From contig CAJNDT010005312.1 in the NCBI GenBank assembly GCA_905221615.1, positions 507,489 through 571,488 of the forward strand: a stretch of 64,000 nucleotides of DNA, read 5' to 3'. A model generated the notes under the pieces. The model searched no databases and had not been told where the DNA came from. It saw only the letters and a list, made by a program, of their open reading frames with translations. This stretch comes from Symbiodinium sp. CCMP2592 (taxonomy: Eukaryota > Sar > Dinophyceae > Suessiales > Symbiodiniaceae). Below, piece by piece: positions 37,601 to 49,310 of the stretch. A program made the position numbers and the translations under genes. Position 1 is the first letter of the stretch. Every line of letters starts with the position of its first letter.

Positions 37601-40593
37601 AGTTGCACAGGTGGGTTGCAGAGCCCGGCTAGATCTAAGGCGTAACTTGCAGCTGGATGTCACGGCCACCAAGATCTCCAACGCGGACGATGTAGCCACG
37701 CTGTTCCATGACGGAGTTTTGCACAGAACTGATCAGCTGACCCAAAGCGATCGCTCGAAGGGCTTCGAGTGTTACGGCATCACATCCACGTCCTTGCGGG
37801 TGTCTCCGTCCTCGTTTTGGCCCCAAGGCCTCTGCGCCTGCAGCGAGGGCTTTGAAGGGAACGGCACCTCGTGCCACCAGTGCGAGCCGGACACCTACAA
37901 TGCGCACTTCAATCGCAGTTGCATGCCGTGCCCCAACAGCAGCGCCGCACCGGCTGGGGCCACCTCCGTCTTCAGCTGCGTCTGCACAGTCGGCAGGACA
38001 GGTCGGGGAGGTTTCAGTATGTCCTCCACTTATGCTTCTATGTCGACCAGTCTTCCACCTGCCGCAGGATGCATTCGTCGAAGTCTGGGTCTGGGCACGA
38101 TTGCCAGTGCGATGCTTCGAAGGCGCTACACCGGACCCTTGGCTGTGCATCGCGAGATTCAAAGGCGTATGGATGAGCACTCCAATCCCGAACCGTCTCC
38201 AACTCCTTGCACCATAAAACAGTTTGAAGTATGCACATCGAAGTAGTCAGCACGGTCGGACATAATAGGTCTCTGAATGTTTCCCAGACCTCACCTCCGC
38301 TTCCGAGGGACGTCTGCGAAGACTGCGGGGAGCTACACTTGGACCGAGTGCTGTGTGCATATAGGGCTGTCATATGCCTCATCCGATTTGTAGATTTGTG
38401 ATTAAAGGACAAAATTTTGAGGGAGAGCGGTTTCGGCTTTGGAGCTGCAGCAGTGTGTAGAGGAGTCCCTGCCCCGAAGCCAGAATCAGAAGGATTTACT
38501 CAGGCCACGGGCTATCGTGCGTGACTATCTCAGACAGGTGTACGACCTGGAACGCAAGAGTTTCTACGCATGCCCGCGCCCCGTTGTATTGCAATTCCTC
38601 CACCCATTCCGTCCCAATGGGTGCTCAAACAAGAGTGCTGTGATCGAGGCATGGCCTGTAACCGCTGTAGCCGCTTGAACTGCACGTTGTGGCCAGTTGT
38701 TTTGCATGTAGCGAGAAATCCAAGAAGGGCTTCTTGAGGCTGCAGGAAGGAAAGCTGTGCTGTTTGGACTCGAGAGGACTGCCGGCAGAACGGCCTCGAA
38801 GCGAGCTCGGCGCCACCGCAGGCCTGCAATGATTTCTCCTTTGCGGTTTTTTAAAAAATATTCGGATTGCGAAGATCGAGGGGTGAATTCAGCCCAGCGC
38901 AGGTGGGCTTCGCGCGCCTGGAAGCCCGAGCTCGGCGTGCTTACAGGCACCAGCCAGGCTTTCGCTTTGGAGGCGCTTGGCTCCCTCGTCGTTGCCTCGC
39001 CAGGTGCTTGGAGCCGGCGGCAGAGGAGCGCTGCCACGCTTCTTCAGTGAATGGCACCGGGAAAGGCACGGCTCTGGGCTGTGCCGCCGGCCACCGGGCC
39101 GCACATCAAACGCTCAGGGGATTTCCAGTATAGAGGAGGATGCAGATGTATATACAGTATAGTGAAGAAGTAGTGAAGAAGTTCCTCCGAGGCCACGAGG
39201 GCCCGCTCTGCGTGGCCTGCTCCAGCGGCTACCGCAGCCGCTCCGGCGTCTGCGTTCCGTGCGAAGTGGCCCGCGATGCGGACACGCGCTGGCCTCCCGG
39301 ACGACACGCCCCCAATTTTAGCTGTTCTGAACTTCTGAACCGAACATGCTTGGTTGAGTGCCTTCTGAAAAGAATCCTCTCACCAGTCAGCCTGTTAGAG
39401 CTGCGCATGGCCAGCGGCCAGGCTGTACTTGCGTTGGGTGGCCGGGGCCGCGGTTCTCGCCGGAGTGCTCGGTGCCGTCATCTTCGTGTGGCGAAGGCCA
39501 GAGCTTCGCAGAATGTTCCTGCAAAAGATATGACCATGTGCGCAAGCAGCAGCAGATGGCAGACATGCCTTGGGGGAGGGACGGAAACTGAGAGAGCGAG
39601 CGAGAGAGAGAGAGAGAGAGACAGAGACAGAGAGCATGAGCCACTCAGTTGTCGCTGAAGGAGCCGCAGCCAGCCCGCGACAACCCCGCTCGAGCCGACC
39701 CTGTGGAGCGTCACCGGCCAAGCATGGATGGCTGCATACCTCTGGTAACGTTACTGATTCCGTACTGCTCTCGTTATTGCCAGTGACAGAGAGCCGGTTA
39801 GTACACTTCTCCAGGTGATGCAGCCCTTGTTGGCCGCACAGGGCCCGGTTCTGCTCCAGCTGTTCCAGCTCTGGGGGCTGTTGATGGCCCTCTTGGAATC
39901 TGACCGAGAATCTGGTGACGAACCCTCGCGGACTGATGGCTTGTGGGCGGAGGAGAGTCGGCGTTGCTGTGCGCTCGAGCGACCCCTTCATCAGCGCTTG
40001 AAAGCAAGTCCTCCGTGCTTGCTCGGGCTCAGGAGTGTGTCCAGTGGCTCCAGCTCACTGCGCAAGGCTTTCGCGATGCGACGAGCCTCGAGTGCTGGTT
40101 CGGAAGGACCTGCCTTGAAGCTCACAGCAGCTCGGAATTCAGTGCCGCGCATGTCCACGCAGTCAGGACAGCGAACGATGTCATGGCTTTGGCTGCGCCT
40201 TGCGTGCCACTGGCGCTGCTGGTGCTCTGCATTCTCCCCGAGGTGGCCTCCCAGGGAAGCGGCAGCGGGCTCAGATCGCAATGGCCGATGCCACGAGACC
40301 CTAGTCAGCAAGGGGTGCAGCACTTTGCAGGTGTCAGCCTAGTGCTGAAGCTGCTCACCTTGCTGTACATTGGGGGCGCCTCGAGCAGCGCGGAGCTCAT
40401 GCGATGCCAGCATGCCGACGGAGGTGTGGACTGTCGCTGCTCTTCCCTGTGCTCGTGCAGCTCACTTCCGGTCCCAGCCAGTCCTACTGTAGCCTGTACA
40501 GGCAAGGAGCGGCTTCCCGACAAGTATGCATTCCGCACGGCGCTGCCGGACATCAAGTGCCAGGACCCGGCCCCGCTCGTCACTGTGCTGCAG
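34609..40593 (+). CDS. LRR / cysteine-rich / transmembrane receptor-like protein, 5' part (exons only partly resolved)
   Basis: The ATG at 34,609 opens a 20-codon first exon (GT donor at 34,669). From about 34,750 the product is a ladder of about 23 leucine-rich repeats of 23 residues (LGGMGELQKLWLDGTKVAGDL alternating with LSTLTKLKELLLKNTGVTGDL), up to 36,560. An out-of-frame junction at about 35,348 splits the ladder between two frames. A clear GC-AG intron (36,561-36,652) follows. Later exons continue with an LRR cap (VNFLPVGSDLEDL, 36,828 on), a 37,050-37,385 exon (VSLCPLDGPVQ ... ALHNLQLG), a cysteine-rich module (CACSEGFEGNGTSCHQC, 37,831 on), further Cys-rich exons (38,030-38,160, 38,670-38,830 and 39,165-39,320, including GHEGPLCVACSSGYRS), and transmembrane exons (LYLRWVAGAAVLAGVLGAVI near 39,420, and LLALLVLCILPEV-like and VLKLLTLLYIGGASS segments near 40,200-40,390). 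The last exon ends at CAG 40,593. Probable role: cell-surface or endomembrane protein with an LRR ectodomain. The 3' part is at 57,142-60,543. Confidence 0.7.
35340..35356 (+). pseudogene. out-of-frame repeat junction in the LRR ladder
   Basis: The repeat 'LQPLSTLT' ends at about 35,348 and the sequence jumps to '(GDL)TPLSKLTKLKEL' in another frame. The DNA reads ...accctcac|tgacaccactg..., as if a deletion between two repeats had removed a length that is not a multiple of three. Unless it is an assembly error, the single-frame protein is broken after seven repeats. Confidence 0.6.
36561..36652 (+). other. GC-AG intron in the LRR gene
   Basis: The exon ends gaagag (36,560), the intron starts gcacgg and ends ttggag (36,652), and the next exon starts gccgatctg. 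The join gives LEEADLRFTHVTG, which continues the repeat pattern. The same gag|gc occurs at both borders, typical of dinoflagellate introns. Confidence 0.8.
39598..39634. repeat. GA microsatellite in an intron
   Basis: GAGA run with CAGA interruptions inside the LRR gene. Confidence 0.9.
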
Positions 40594-40766
40594 GTGTTCT
40601 GGTAGACGTCGAAGTCGCAAGAGCACTACTGGGAGACATTTTGTAATGGAATGCAGTATTATAGTTCCGGAGCCATCGGTGTCGAAAGTTCCGCAAAGTA
40701 GCAAAAACGGCAATTAGGGTTTAGACGTATACCCACAAGTCAGATCATGCCAATCTGAAGAGGGCG

Positions 40767-40769
<3 letters not shown>

Positions 40770-40806
<37 letters not shown>
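40770..40806. repeat. TA microsatellite at the left border of the nested element
   Basis: TA repeats end 'tatacata' directly before the left terminal inverted repeat. A matching TA run lies directly after the right one (57,051-57,068), so the element sits inside a TA tract. Confidence 0.9.
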
Positions 40807-40808
<2 letters not shown>

Positions 40809-40905
40809 CCTAGACCCCCAACAACCTACAAAATAGTCGGTTCTAATTTAAGAACCTGGGTTTGGGGCTAAATTTGAAAATAACTCGGTTCTCTCTTGAA
40901 GAACC
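40807..40905 (+). repeat. left terminal inverted repeat and subterminal palindromes
   Basis: The terminal TACCTAGACCC is followed by AACCTA at 40,823 and by two palindromes, GGTTCTAATTTAAGAACC (40,839) and GGTTCTCTCTTGAAGAACC (40,887). A third half-site 'ttgaagaaccca' lies near 41,022. Confidence 0.7.
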
Positions 40906-41494
40906 TGGTTTCTGGTTATGACCCTAATTTCTGAGATCTTGGTCTGGTTCGGGGTTGTAATTTAAGGCATTCTGTGAGGAAGCTTGGCATCCTCGAGCGA
41001 TGATTTGCGATCCGCTGCTCTTGAAGAACCCATTACAGTCTGAACTTATCTAGATATTCTGAAGCAAACAGGTGTCGCTAGCTGCCACACAGCTTGATAT
41101 GATCATGCACATGAGCGCCTTCGATCCATTAAAGTAGAGAGGGTGCTATGAGAAAGAAGCTGGTGCGAAATTCGAGAGCCAACAACTCTAGCCTTCACCC
41201 CACTAATTGAGAATGCCACACCCCGTGGATTTGCAGACTTCTCAAGTGATGTTAAAAATCTACCGACAGCTCTCGTAATTATATCATGGCGAGCGAGCCA
41301 ACGGCCATTTTGCCACGGCTGGCGACAAATGCCGCTGCATGGTCCAGCGCTCATCTTCTCCTCTCGTTCGGGCAGTATGTGTATCGCATGTGCACAAGCT
41401 TCCTTCCGACAACTCGATCGTTGTGATCTCAAGGATTTTGCGGGTCTATATAGGTTGAAGGGATTCACGGGGCACATTTTGTGTCCTTGAAGCC

Positions 41495-44400
41495 ATGGCC
41501 GAGTGTTCGCTTGACGGTCTAGCGGCCGAATGGGATGCCATCGAAAGCTTACGTGAGGGTCTGCGCAGAGGTCAGAACCTGATCGTGGAAGTATCGGAAA
41601 AGCAAGTGGATATCAAGATGCCGAAGAAGCACAGATTCCTGCTTTTGCCGATACTCAATCGCATGCGGGAAGCCAACAAGAAACTACCGAGTATCGAGGC
41701 GTTTCGATGCGAGGTTCGATTGCTCATGCAACTGAACAAGCGAGACCCAACAGAGGAGGATATTCAGAAGTCTGCTTGGCTAATCCGTAAGAACTGCGGT
41801 TTCATCAAGATGAAATGTCGACGTCAAGAGGTGTCGAATGCTGCCTGGCTTAAAAATAGATGGTCCTGGCAATCGCGCAATGTCAGACTACATATGTAGC
41901 TGGAATGACCTGTATATCTGCGGTTAAATGTAACGATTTACTTTTCGATCCTTTCTATAAACACGATCAAGGATCCCGACTTCCAAGAATTGTGCTTGGC
42001 CTTGGACCCCGACTTGCAGGAGTTGGGGGGCTTTGGGGGTGGGTGTGTTTAGTACACACACAGTGTGGAGTCCCATGCTGTATAGAAAAAACATCGTATA
42101 TAGTATTTGATATAGTTGTGGAGGGCATCGTGGACCAGATCAACGAGTCCCTTCAGCGACGACGTGCCGCGAAGGCGGCAACCGCAGCTGAGGACTTGAG
42201 TACATATATCGTCATGTATTCTCCGATTCATGTATGGGTCTGGATAAGGGTCCACTTTATTTTCTTTGTGCATGGAAGGACCCCCAAGTCGAGAGCGATG
42301 AGGATGCTTACGACGACGATGGTGAGGACGATTGCAGTGACCTCGCCAGTCACCTGTCTGACTTTCAGGCGGCGTGTGAGGGGTCAGAGCAGACGGATGA
42401 GTATGCCGACTCGTCCGATGTGGGCATGGCTCCCCTGCAGATCGTTGAGGTGCCGGACGAGGGCAGTGTGCCGGCAGAGGACAGTGGGCCGGCACCGGTT
42501 GCGTGTCCACCCGTGGAAGCCGTGGAAGTGCCAAACGAGAACAGTGGGCCGGGTCCATGCGTGAAAGTGCCGAACGAGAACAGTGGGCCGGGAGCAGTCG
42601 TAACAGTGCCAGTTAAGACAACCTTTGTCCCTGGGGTGGAGCCGACTGCAAGTGACAATCTTAGTTAAGTTTCCTCGTGAGGTTCAGTTCGCTTGGAGTC
42701 ATTTCTTTGATTGGGTATTCGGATCACCGGGTCGAGGCGAGAAGGCTTTGAAAGAACAGCGCATCCAGCAGATCAAAGATCGATTGGAGATGTTTCTTCC
42801 TTGCAGATTCGAGTATAAGTGGAAGCATTCTGGTGGCATATTTTTTATAATCGATCGATCGACTATATATCCCATGTATCACGTACATAACCGATCATCA
42901 GGTTGCGTGCGAAGCGGGACAGGATCACCAGTCCTGTGGCCAAGCCGGCTGAGCCGGCTGCTGCTGCTGCTGCTGTGGTACCGACAGGCGAGAAGGTATA
43001 GTGAGAGATGCTTGTTATGTATTTCTTCCACAATTAATGGGTATGTATGTATGTAGTATATATACTGTTCCAGAACGATCGAAAAAAGAGCACGAGAGAG
43101 ATAGATATACAGAGAGAACCGAGGGTCCAAAAAGTAAGTGATGAAAAATGTGTTTGTCCAAAGGTTGTATGGATGCTGCCGACACGCTGCCTTACGATAT
43201 GGATGCTGCTGACACCCCGCCTGAGCAGACAAGTCATGATAGTCCCAGCCGAAGTGTTGAGCATCGCAGATTGGAGTACCAGGGCAAGGGCCAGGTCACC
43301 AAGCCATTGCCTGGCAACCCCCCTTCGCCTGAAACCTTCAGCAGTAAGACGCCCGAGGTTTTCACCCCTGACAAGGAGCGGAGTTTAGAGGATATAGCTA
43401 ATATATTATATATATGGTTGGCTACGGATGCAATTGTATCGATCCTTGTATAAAGGATCGATACAATTGCTTGTGTGTATTTAGAAAGGGTTTAAGGAAC
43501 TTCGGGTTTCAGGTTATATAGGGGTTTATAGGGTTCCCGCTTATTTTGCTAGTGCTTTTAGAAACTTGTTTCGTGCAGGAGCCATTGGAGACGGACCCAA
43601 CGGTCGATAGGATCGCTCAGCTCAAGTTGAAGCAGCTGAGGAAGGAGAAGGACGGTCGTGGAACTCGCGGCCGTGGTGGCGGTCGAGGGGGCCGTGGACG
43701 CGGCCGCGGCCGCGGAGGCCCTTCATCTGCCGATGCGGCAGCGGATGGCGAGGCTGCTGAAGCCGACTACTCGGTGGAGGAGTGGATGGCTTGGTATGAA
43801 GCGCCAGGCGATTACTGGTACGAGACGCCCAAAAAGGCATCTAAGCGTGAGCCCGTGACGGAGCCGGAGAGCACCATCAAGGAGCGCAAGAGCACAAAGA
43901 ACCCGTCCAAGGCCGACGACCCGAAGAGCGACATGGAGCCGAAGACCAACCGAAAGCGAAAGGAGCCGACGAGCGAGGGCGACGTGGAGCCGAAGACCAA
44001 CAGAAAGCGCAAGGAGCCGACGATCGACGGCGAAGTGGAGCCGAAGACCAAGTCGAAGGACACGAAGAGCAAGCCCAAGGCTAAGGCTAAGGCTAAGGGT
44101 AGGGCTTCCAAGAATGCGAAGTCCGCAGATGAGGCGCCTGTGGCAAAGCGCAAGAGGTTGCCGGATTGTGCGGGCTTCAGCAACAAGAGGGCTCAAGCAG
44201 CCAACGGCGAGCCTACTTTCGCCAGGCGGTACAGGCCGGCCACGCCTTTCAAGGCGAAGCGGTGGGAGGCAATCAGAAATTGCTTCCGGTCGCAGATCAA
44301 GCCCCAGATTTCGGGCAGCCCCAGCCTTTACGAGGATATGGGCTATATGCTATATGTTTTTTTATGCAAGGGATATGTTCTAAGTCTGTAGCTTATACAG

Positions 44401-44610
44401 TTGGGTATATATGTTAATCAATCCATTCTGTGTGGGTTTTCGTTTTACCACAACAACCTAGCTATACGCCCGAAGGACCCCTTTTGGATGTATTGTATGA
44501 CGCAGATGCAGAAAACGAAAGCGAAGATCGACGAGGACAACGTGGTCAGCCATGTGGAGAAGTGCTGCAAGAAGTACTTGCAGCAGGTCATCGCCCCAAG
44601 CAAGAAGTGA
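41495..44610 (+). CDS. element gene A: RGG/KR-rich nuclear-type protein (multi-exon)
   Basis: It starts at the ATG at 41,495 (MAECSLDGLAAEWDAI), about 25 bases after 'gggcacattttgtgtcc'. The first exon ends after KNCGFIKMKC near 41,840. Further exons in order are: IKDPDFQELCLALDPDLQ (41,960); VVEGIVDQINESLQRRR (42,116); an acidic exon, VESDEDAYDDDGED, with repeated VPNENSGPG (42,284-42,660); a WSHFFDWVFGSPGRG exon (42,690-42,840); a Pro/Ala exon (42,905-43,000); a 43,160-43,400 exon; and a large exon from about 43,560 with an RGG box (RGRGGGRGGRGRGRGRGG) and three EPKTNRKRKEP-like repeats. The last exon has KDPFWMYCMTQMQKTKAK and stops at 44,610. An RNA- or chromatin-binding role is inferred from composition only. 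Exon borders are approximate. Confidence 0.6.
43430..43470 (+). other. perfect 18-bp hairpin in an intron of gene A
   Basis: gcaattgtatcgatcctt (43,430-43,447), a five-base loop gtata, then the exact reverse complement (43,453-43,470). It contains two ATCGAT sites. It is too short for a typical microRNA precursor. Confidence 0.85.
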
Positions 44611-45240
44611 GTTTTGTGTGGTTCGGCAGCTTTGCCCAACAATGAACTTCGATGGCAAATAGGTTTTTGCACTGCTACTGTGCACGAGCTTTTCGAGCGT
44701 AGGTGTGCCGGTTGTGGTTGGGATGCAAGTTGATGAAAGTCAGCTTGTGGGGTGACAACGACACCCCCCCGCGTAGCATGGGCTTGTGCTTAGAGGAGTG
44801 GTGCAGTCCTATAGTTTCGAGCAATGCCACATCGAAGCCCTTGATGATCACAATCGTCTGAACGTTGTACTTGTATTATGTTGACTCTATATATAACAGC
44901 TTGACAACATCCCCAGTCCAATGGTAAGGTATGTCGGTGGTATACCAAGAATATACAGTACAGGGTTCAGGTGTTCTGTATTTATTTTCGACCTACATTA
45001 CTTTCAGAGGTTTCTCAAAACTTTGGCTATAGCCTTCATAAAGATCTGATAGAAGCTCTACAAAGGCCTGAATTACCTGTAGCATGCATTGCTCGGGATG
45101 CTGTCCAAGGACGCCTGCACTTAGTTCCGCAGCTTGCAAGGAGCTGAAAAGGGTTCTCAGTTATACTTCATCGTATATACGGACAAATCACTTCAGCATG
45201 GTTCTTTCCCGAGATGACGTGTATATCATGGTTGGCCTTT
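44611..45240. other. spacer between element genes A and B, no gene seen
   Basis: The stretch has only short frames, a run of C near 44,765 and no recognisable exon. It may hold the 3' UTR of gene A and 5' introns of the next gene. Confidence 0.4.
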
Positions 45241-45244
45241 TCCG

Positions 45245-45725
45245 CAATGTGCTCTGGCTGCATAGATCGACAGAATTTAAAACTGTCGTTCATAGCCTGA
45301 CGGCTCTTCGTCCAGACTGGGGCATCCACGAAAATCGGGGAGCCTACCATATCGCTTTTGCTTCAACACGCATTCGACAGTTCAGCAATGCAGCTCGACA
45401 AGCTTTCCATGCATCACGACCTTTTAAAGCTCTCCTCGCCCTGCCCAGGCCAGAGCCAAAGCGAAGTCCACGCGCGGGAACAAATGGAAGGTGAGGCTGG
45501 ATCTCCTGCCCAAGAAACGTATCACCGGCCACGTGTTATTGCCTTTGGCATGAACATGTTCATGTGAGAAGCTGGCAGTTTGGCTTTTTTGTGGAGTTAG
45601 CCGTGAGCCCTCTTTCGGATGAGATATGGATCAAGGTCCGAGAGCTTCCGCCATGTATATATGCTTCGATTTTTGGCAGGGCTTGTTTCAATTTAAGAAC
45701 TGCGGCCTGCTATTGGGTTCTGGGC
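45245..45725 (+). pseudogene. element protein fragment with frame breaks (gene B, upstream part)
   Basis: One frame reads TEFKTVVHSLTALRPDWG, then GAYHIAFAS, then PFKALLALPRPE, ending near 45,465. The convincing sequence then moves to a second frame (NKWKVRLDLLPKKRITGHVLLPLA, about 45,480-45,547). It then moves to a third (RSWQFGFFVELAVSPLSDE, then IWIKVRELPPCIY) until about 45,725. Two breaks within 100 bp, with no splice signals of normal spacing, suggest small indels in a decaying gene or assembly errors. I remember similar sentences in many Symbiodiniaceae protein models, which is unverified. The function is unknown. Confidence 0.5.
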
Positions 45726-46010
45726 TGATCAGGTGACTTTCAGCTCGTTTGCTGTTTTCGCTGCAATGGTGAGCCTTGACCGACTTGTGTACGCACTGAA
45801 GTGCCTCGACGTTCCGAAGGAGCCCCGATTGCCTATCACGTAATGCACTTCGGCTAATCCGAACATTAGCCCAGCCCCTATCTAAGCGTAGCCTTGCTCT
45901 GGCCCAGGAGTTTGTGCTGTGCCTGCTGCTCCTCATTTTCAGCTACACGGAAGATGAACTGGTCCAGGCTGGCTACATGTGTGTGCTTTCGAGCCATGTA
46001 ACCCGGCAGT

Positions 46011-48603
46011 TTGGAAGCTGCAACCACCAAGGATTATGATTGCTTGGAGTTTTATGCTGGTCGTGCTCGAACAACCGCTGCTATGAGAAACAAATCCCTC
46101 AAAGCTGCACGGTTTGACAAGAAGTACAATGCACCCGACCTACGACACCGCTCCAACTTTATGGATCTGACCCATGCTTCAGGTTTCCTGCACCTCGGTG
46201 TAAATACACAGTGTAAGTTCTAATATACATACATATATCAACCCTTCTAAACCCTAAACTGCTCGCCCCTCTGAGGCTCGCCTGCTACTTCATCCTCCGT
46301 GGCCGCCCTGAAAATTTCTTTGTAATGTTCGCAGTGATGTGCTCTTCGTTCTGCAAGATGAACAGTGGTACTTCCAAGCGAAGCAAGTGTAACAGCCTGG
46401 GCTACGATGCTTATGTGTCCGTCCGTACCAGCAACATGTTGCTCGAGAGGCCAGGTACAGTTACATGTTTCGTCCATACTCGCCCACGAAAGTGTCTTAA
46501 ACCCATTTAAAGCACTGAACCCCCTATATAAACCCTCCCAATTTAGGCCTCGATCATACGTATTTGAACAACAACAGAAGCAGCCCAGTGCAGGTCCGTC
46601 CTCCTGATCTATCTGGTCACTGGGCTGGGAGGAACCTGGTTCGTGGAGCAGCCGAATCAATCTGTTCTCGAATATTACCCCAGTTTCCGCAAGATGATTA
46701 TGGATCTCTTCAATGTTCGGGGACGAGATGCTGCCACTTGATTTCTTGGGTTAAACATGCTGAAGGGTAGATGTAGGAACCTGCGCTGGGTCCAAAGTGT
46801 CATGGGGTAGGAGCTTTAGCAATGCGCTATAGTAGACTAAGGTATACGACACCAAATGGTGGATGTGCCACTACGGTTCAGCGACTCCCAAAAGACACTA
46901 TGCCTATGCCAACACTGATCAAATACACTTGCTGAACCGAGGCAAGCTCTACATGAAGGTGTGGTCCAGGTCCAAAAACGGAGAATCGAAAACAACAACA
47001 CGAAAGCACAATGCCCAGGGAAAGGAGTGCTACCAAGGCACGCCCGAGTTACGTGCCACGGAGTGCCCCGGTTGTTATCGTTGTTCATTACATTGGAATA
47101 TAGCATTCTCTAGCTTAAGGCATGGTTGGTTTTAGGGTGCTTTCCAGGCCTGTGTTTACAGGTAAATCGTCGATGGTTGGCTATCTATTTTTTGTATCAT
47201 GTATATGTCTTGCTGCTATAAGAGTTAAGTAGGTGGTACTGAAGATAGTCATTTCTCGATAGGTATGTGGGTGGGCTGGTAAGTAGAGATGGTTTAGGTT
47301 ATTCTATATAAGGGGAATGATGGAAGGGTGTTGTTCTGCTTCGGTTTGAAGGGAAGCAGGGCGCACAAGCCACATAGTTTCAAGTATGTAGTTGTGAACC
47401 AAAACTTAATCCCCGATCGATCCACATAATCCCCCCGGCTTTGTTGCGATCAATCCGCTGTACAGCTCACTGCGCCAAAGCTTCTTCGTCGTGTCGATGT
47501 AGAACCCCAAAAGAAGCAAAGCCAAAGCCCACACCCTTCGCCTAACCGATTGGATTCAGGGAATTAACTAGTATACGGCTTTTTGAATTGGGTTTAGACA
47601 TGGTATAAGCTATAACACGTAGAGAACTATAGGACCGAACTTAAGGACTTTGTGTATACAACGCGAAAGCCCTCAAGACTGATTCAAAGCCCGACTCCCG
47701 CCGTCTGTGTGGTATGTTACATATATATGTTCTATATTTTTAGAAATATATATATATATATATATAGTAATGTAGCTGGGTAGGCCCAAGGGTTACTTAG
47801 GTGGGTGTGTGCAGGGTTACCTACTGTCCCGAAAACATACTCGCTCCCCAACAACCAGGTATGATCTGAAATACCAGTGTCTGTGTTTAATGTTGCAAAC
47901 AAACACTATTTCTCAGAATCTTGAGGCTAATCAAGGGGCAAATTAAGTAGATCGACCGATAGCAAGAAATGGGTGCAATCTCTGTACATATCTCCACATA
48001 CAACCATATATAGAACCAAAGGTTGGGTATCTGTCCCATAGCCATGTTGAAGACACGGTAGAGAGTATATATAGTTAAAAGTATATATATGTTAACTATA
48101 GATCAGAATCTTCTATCTATGGGACAGATACCCAACCTTTGGTTATTGTCCTACATATATATATATATACACTTTATATAAGCCATACAAAGGATCGAGA
48201 CGGTCTAAAACCACCGGCTACATAGTTGCTGCATTCACATTATTGCATCGTGTATATATCATATATTTACATACAATATAAAAGTCATTCCCCTTATGCT
48301 TACGCATATCTAAATTGTGTATAGGTGGAAAACCTAAAGCCCGCAACCCTCAGCCCCTAAATCATCACCAATGACCCAATAACTTGCCCAAGCCAAGGGA
48401 GTATCCTCCCCGCTTCGCCTGCTACTTGGCCCACCACTGCGAGCTCCTCAAGGCTACGGCACAGGGACAACCACAAATGCCTGATGAAGTACCATCTGCT
48501 CGAACGACTTTTGCTTCGATGCGGTACAGTAGCCAGGGTGACTTGAGAAGTTCCTCAAGAGTGGAAGGAGTTGGTACCCAATGCCTTCCCTGGTGCTGCT
48601 TAG
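46011..48603 (+). CDS. element gene B: protein with C5-cytosine-methyltransferase-like motifs (multi-exon)
   Basis: The exon from about 46,033 starts KDYDCLEFYAGRARTTAAM; LEFYAG resembles motif I (LxLFxG) of C5-DNA methyltransferases. The next exon (46,322-46,455) has MCSSFCKMNSG at 46,337 on. Its Cys-x-x-Phe spacing matches the catalytic PCQxFS of motif IV, but the preceding Pro is Met. The third exon (about 46,575-46,720) has GGTWFVEQPNQSVLEYYP, comparable to the ENV/ENP of motif VI. The fourth (46,850-47,080) reads WWMCHYGSATPKRHYAYANT. After a 1.3-kb intron containing a foldback element, the last exons (48,395-48,603) read EYPPRFACYLAHHCELLKAT and end VPQEWKELVPNAFPGAA with TAG at 48,601. 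The motif order I-IV-VI is right, but the assignment is an inference. The start is not determined. Confidence 0.5.
47735..47768. repeat. TA microsatellite in an intron of gene B
   Basis: TA repeat following 'tatatatgttctatatttttaga'-type AT-rich sequence; no coding content. Confidence 0.85.
48014..48144. mobile_element. 131-bp foldback element with 28-bp perfect ends inside the giant element
   Basis: The left arm, 48,014-48,041 (aaccaaaggttgggtatctg and on), is the exact reverse complement of 48,117-48,144. The 75-bp centre is AT-rich and non-coding. It lies in the long intron of gene B, so it is a nested insertion. Confidence 0.9.
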
Positions 48604-48850
48604 CTGGCTGTGCCTGATGTCTTTCTAGAACAGAACGACCTCAGCCTGTCACCCAGCAACCCCTTAGAATCGAAATGCCACGGCAATCGGCACAATGCAG
48701 CTAGCTTTTGGCTTTTGGTCTCAGGGCTCAGGAATTGTGCTTCCCAATAGGATTCTTGGGGTGCTTTTTGTCGCTGTTTTGAACCATTCCTGAGCTTTTT
48801 AGCACGATTTAAGTGGTTTTGAGCTAGTCTGGTACTAGGCAACCCAAGCT

Positions 48851-49012
48851 AACCCGTATATAACCCGTATTTACCCGAATATAACCCGCATATGACCCGT
48901 ATATAACCCGTATATGGTCATAGTAGGTTTACAACCTACTTTTCCCAACCCGTATTTAAAGCGTATTTAACCCATATTTAACGCGTATAAACCCGTATTT
49001 GAAATATGGGTT
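48851..49012. repeat. AACCCGTATAT tandem repeat, 11-12 bp units
   Basis: About a dozen degenerate copies of aacccgtatat/aacccgtattt lie in a row. They are interrupted by the small hairpin gtaggtttacaacctac near 48,923 and end in the imperfect palindrome aacccgtatttgaaatatgggtt. It separates genes B and C. Confidence 0.85.
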
Positions 49013-49310
49013 TTTTCCCTGCCTGGGTAGTTACCAGAAACGTGCCCCGAAGTGCTTTCAAGGCCTGAGATACCAAACAAATTCGTTGCAACAGTGTGTG
49101 AATACACACAGGATGTTCCAGCATTGCCGAAAACACCGTGTTCCCAGCCACTGCAAGTGTTGATGTTGTGACGACCATGGGCGGGTGAGTGCTGCTGGCT
49201 TCAAAGACAATGAACGTGCTCTTCGCAGGTCCTCGAGCAGCAAGCCAGTAGCACACTTTGGTGTCCTCCTGCAAGAAGGATGGCTGTAGCTTCCAAGCAA
49301 TGGAGTTCCA

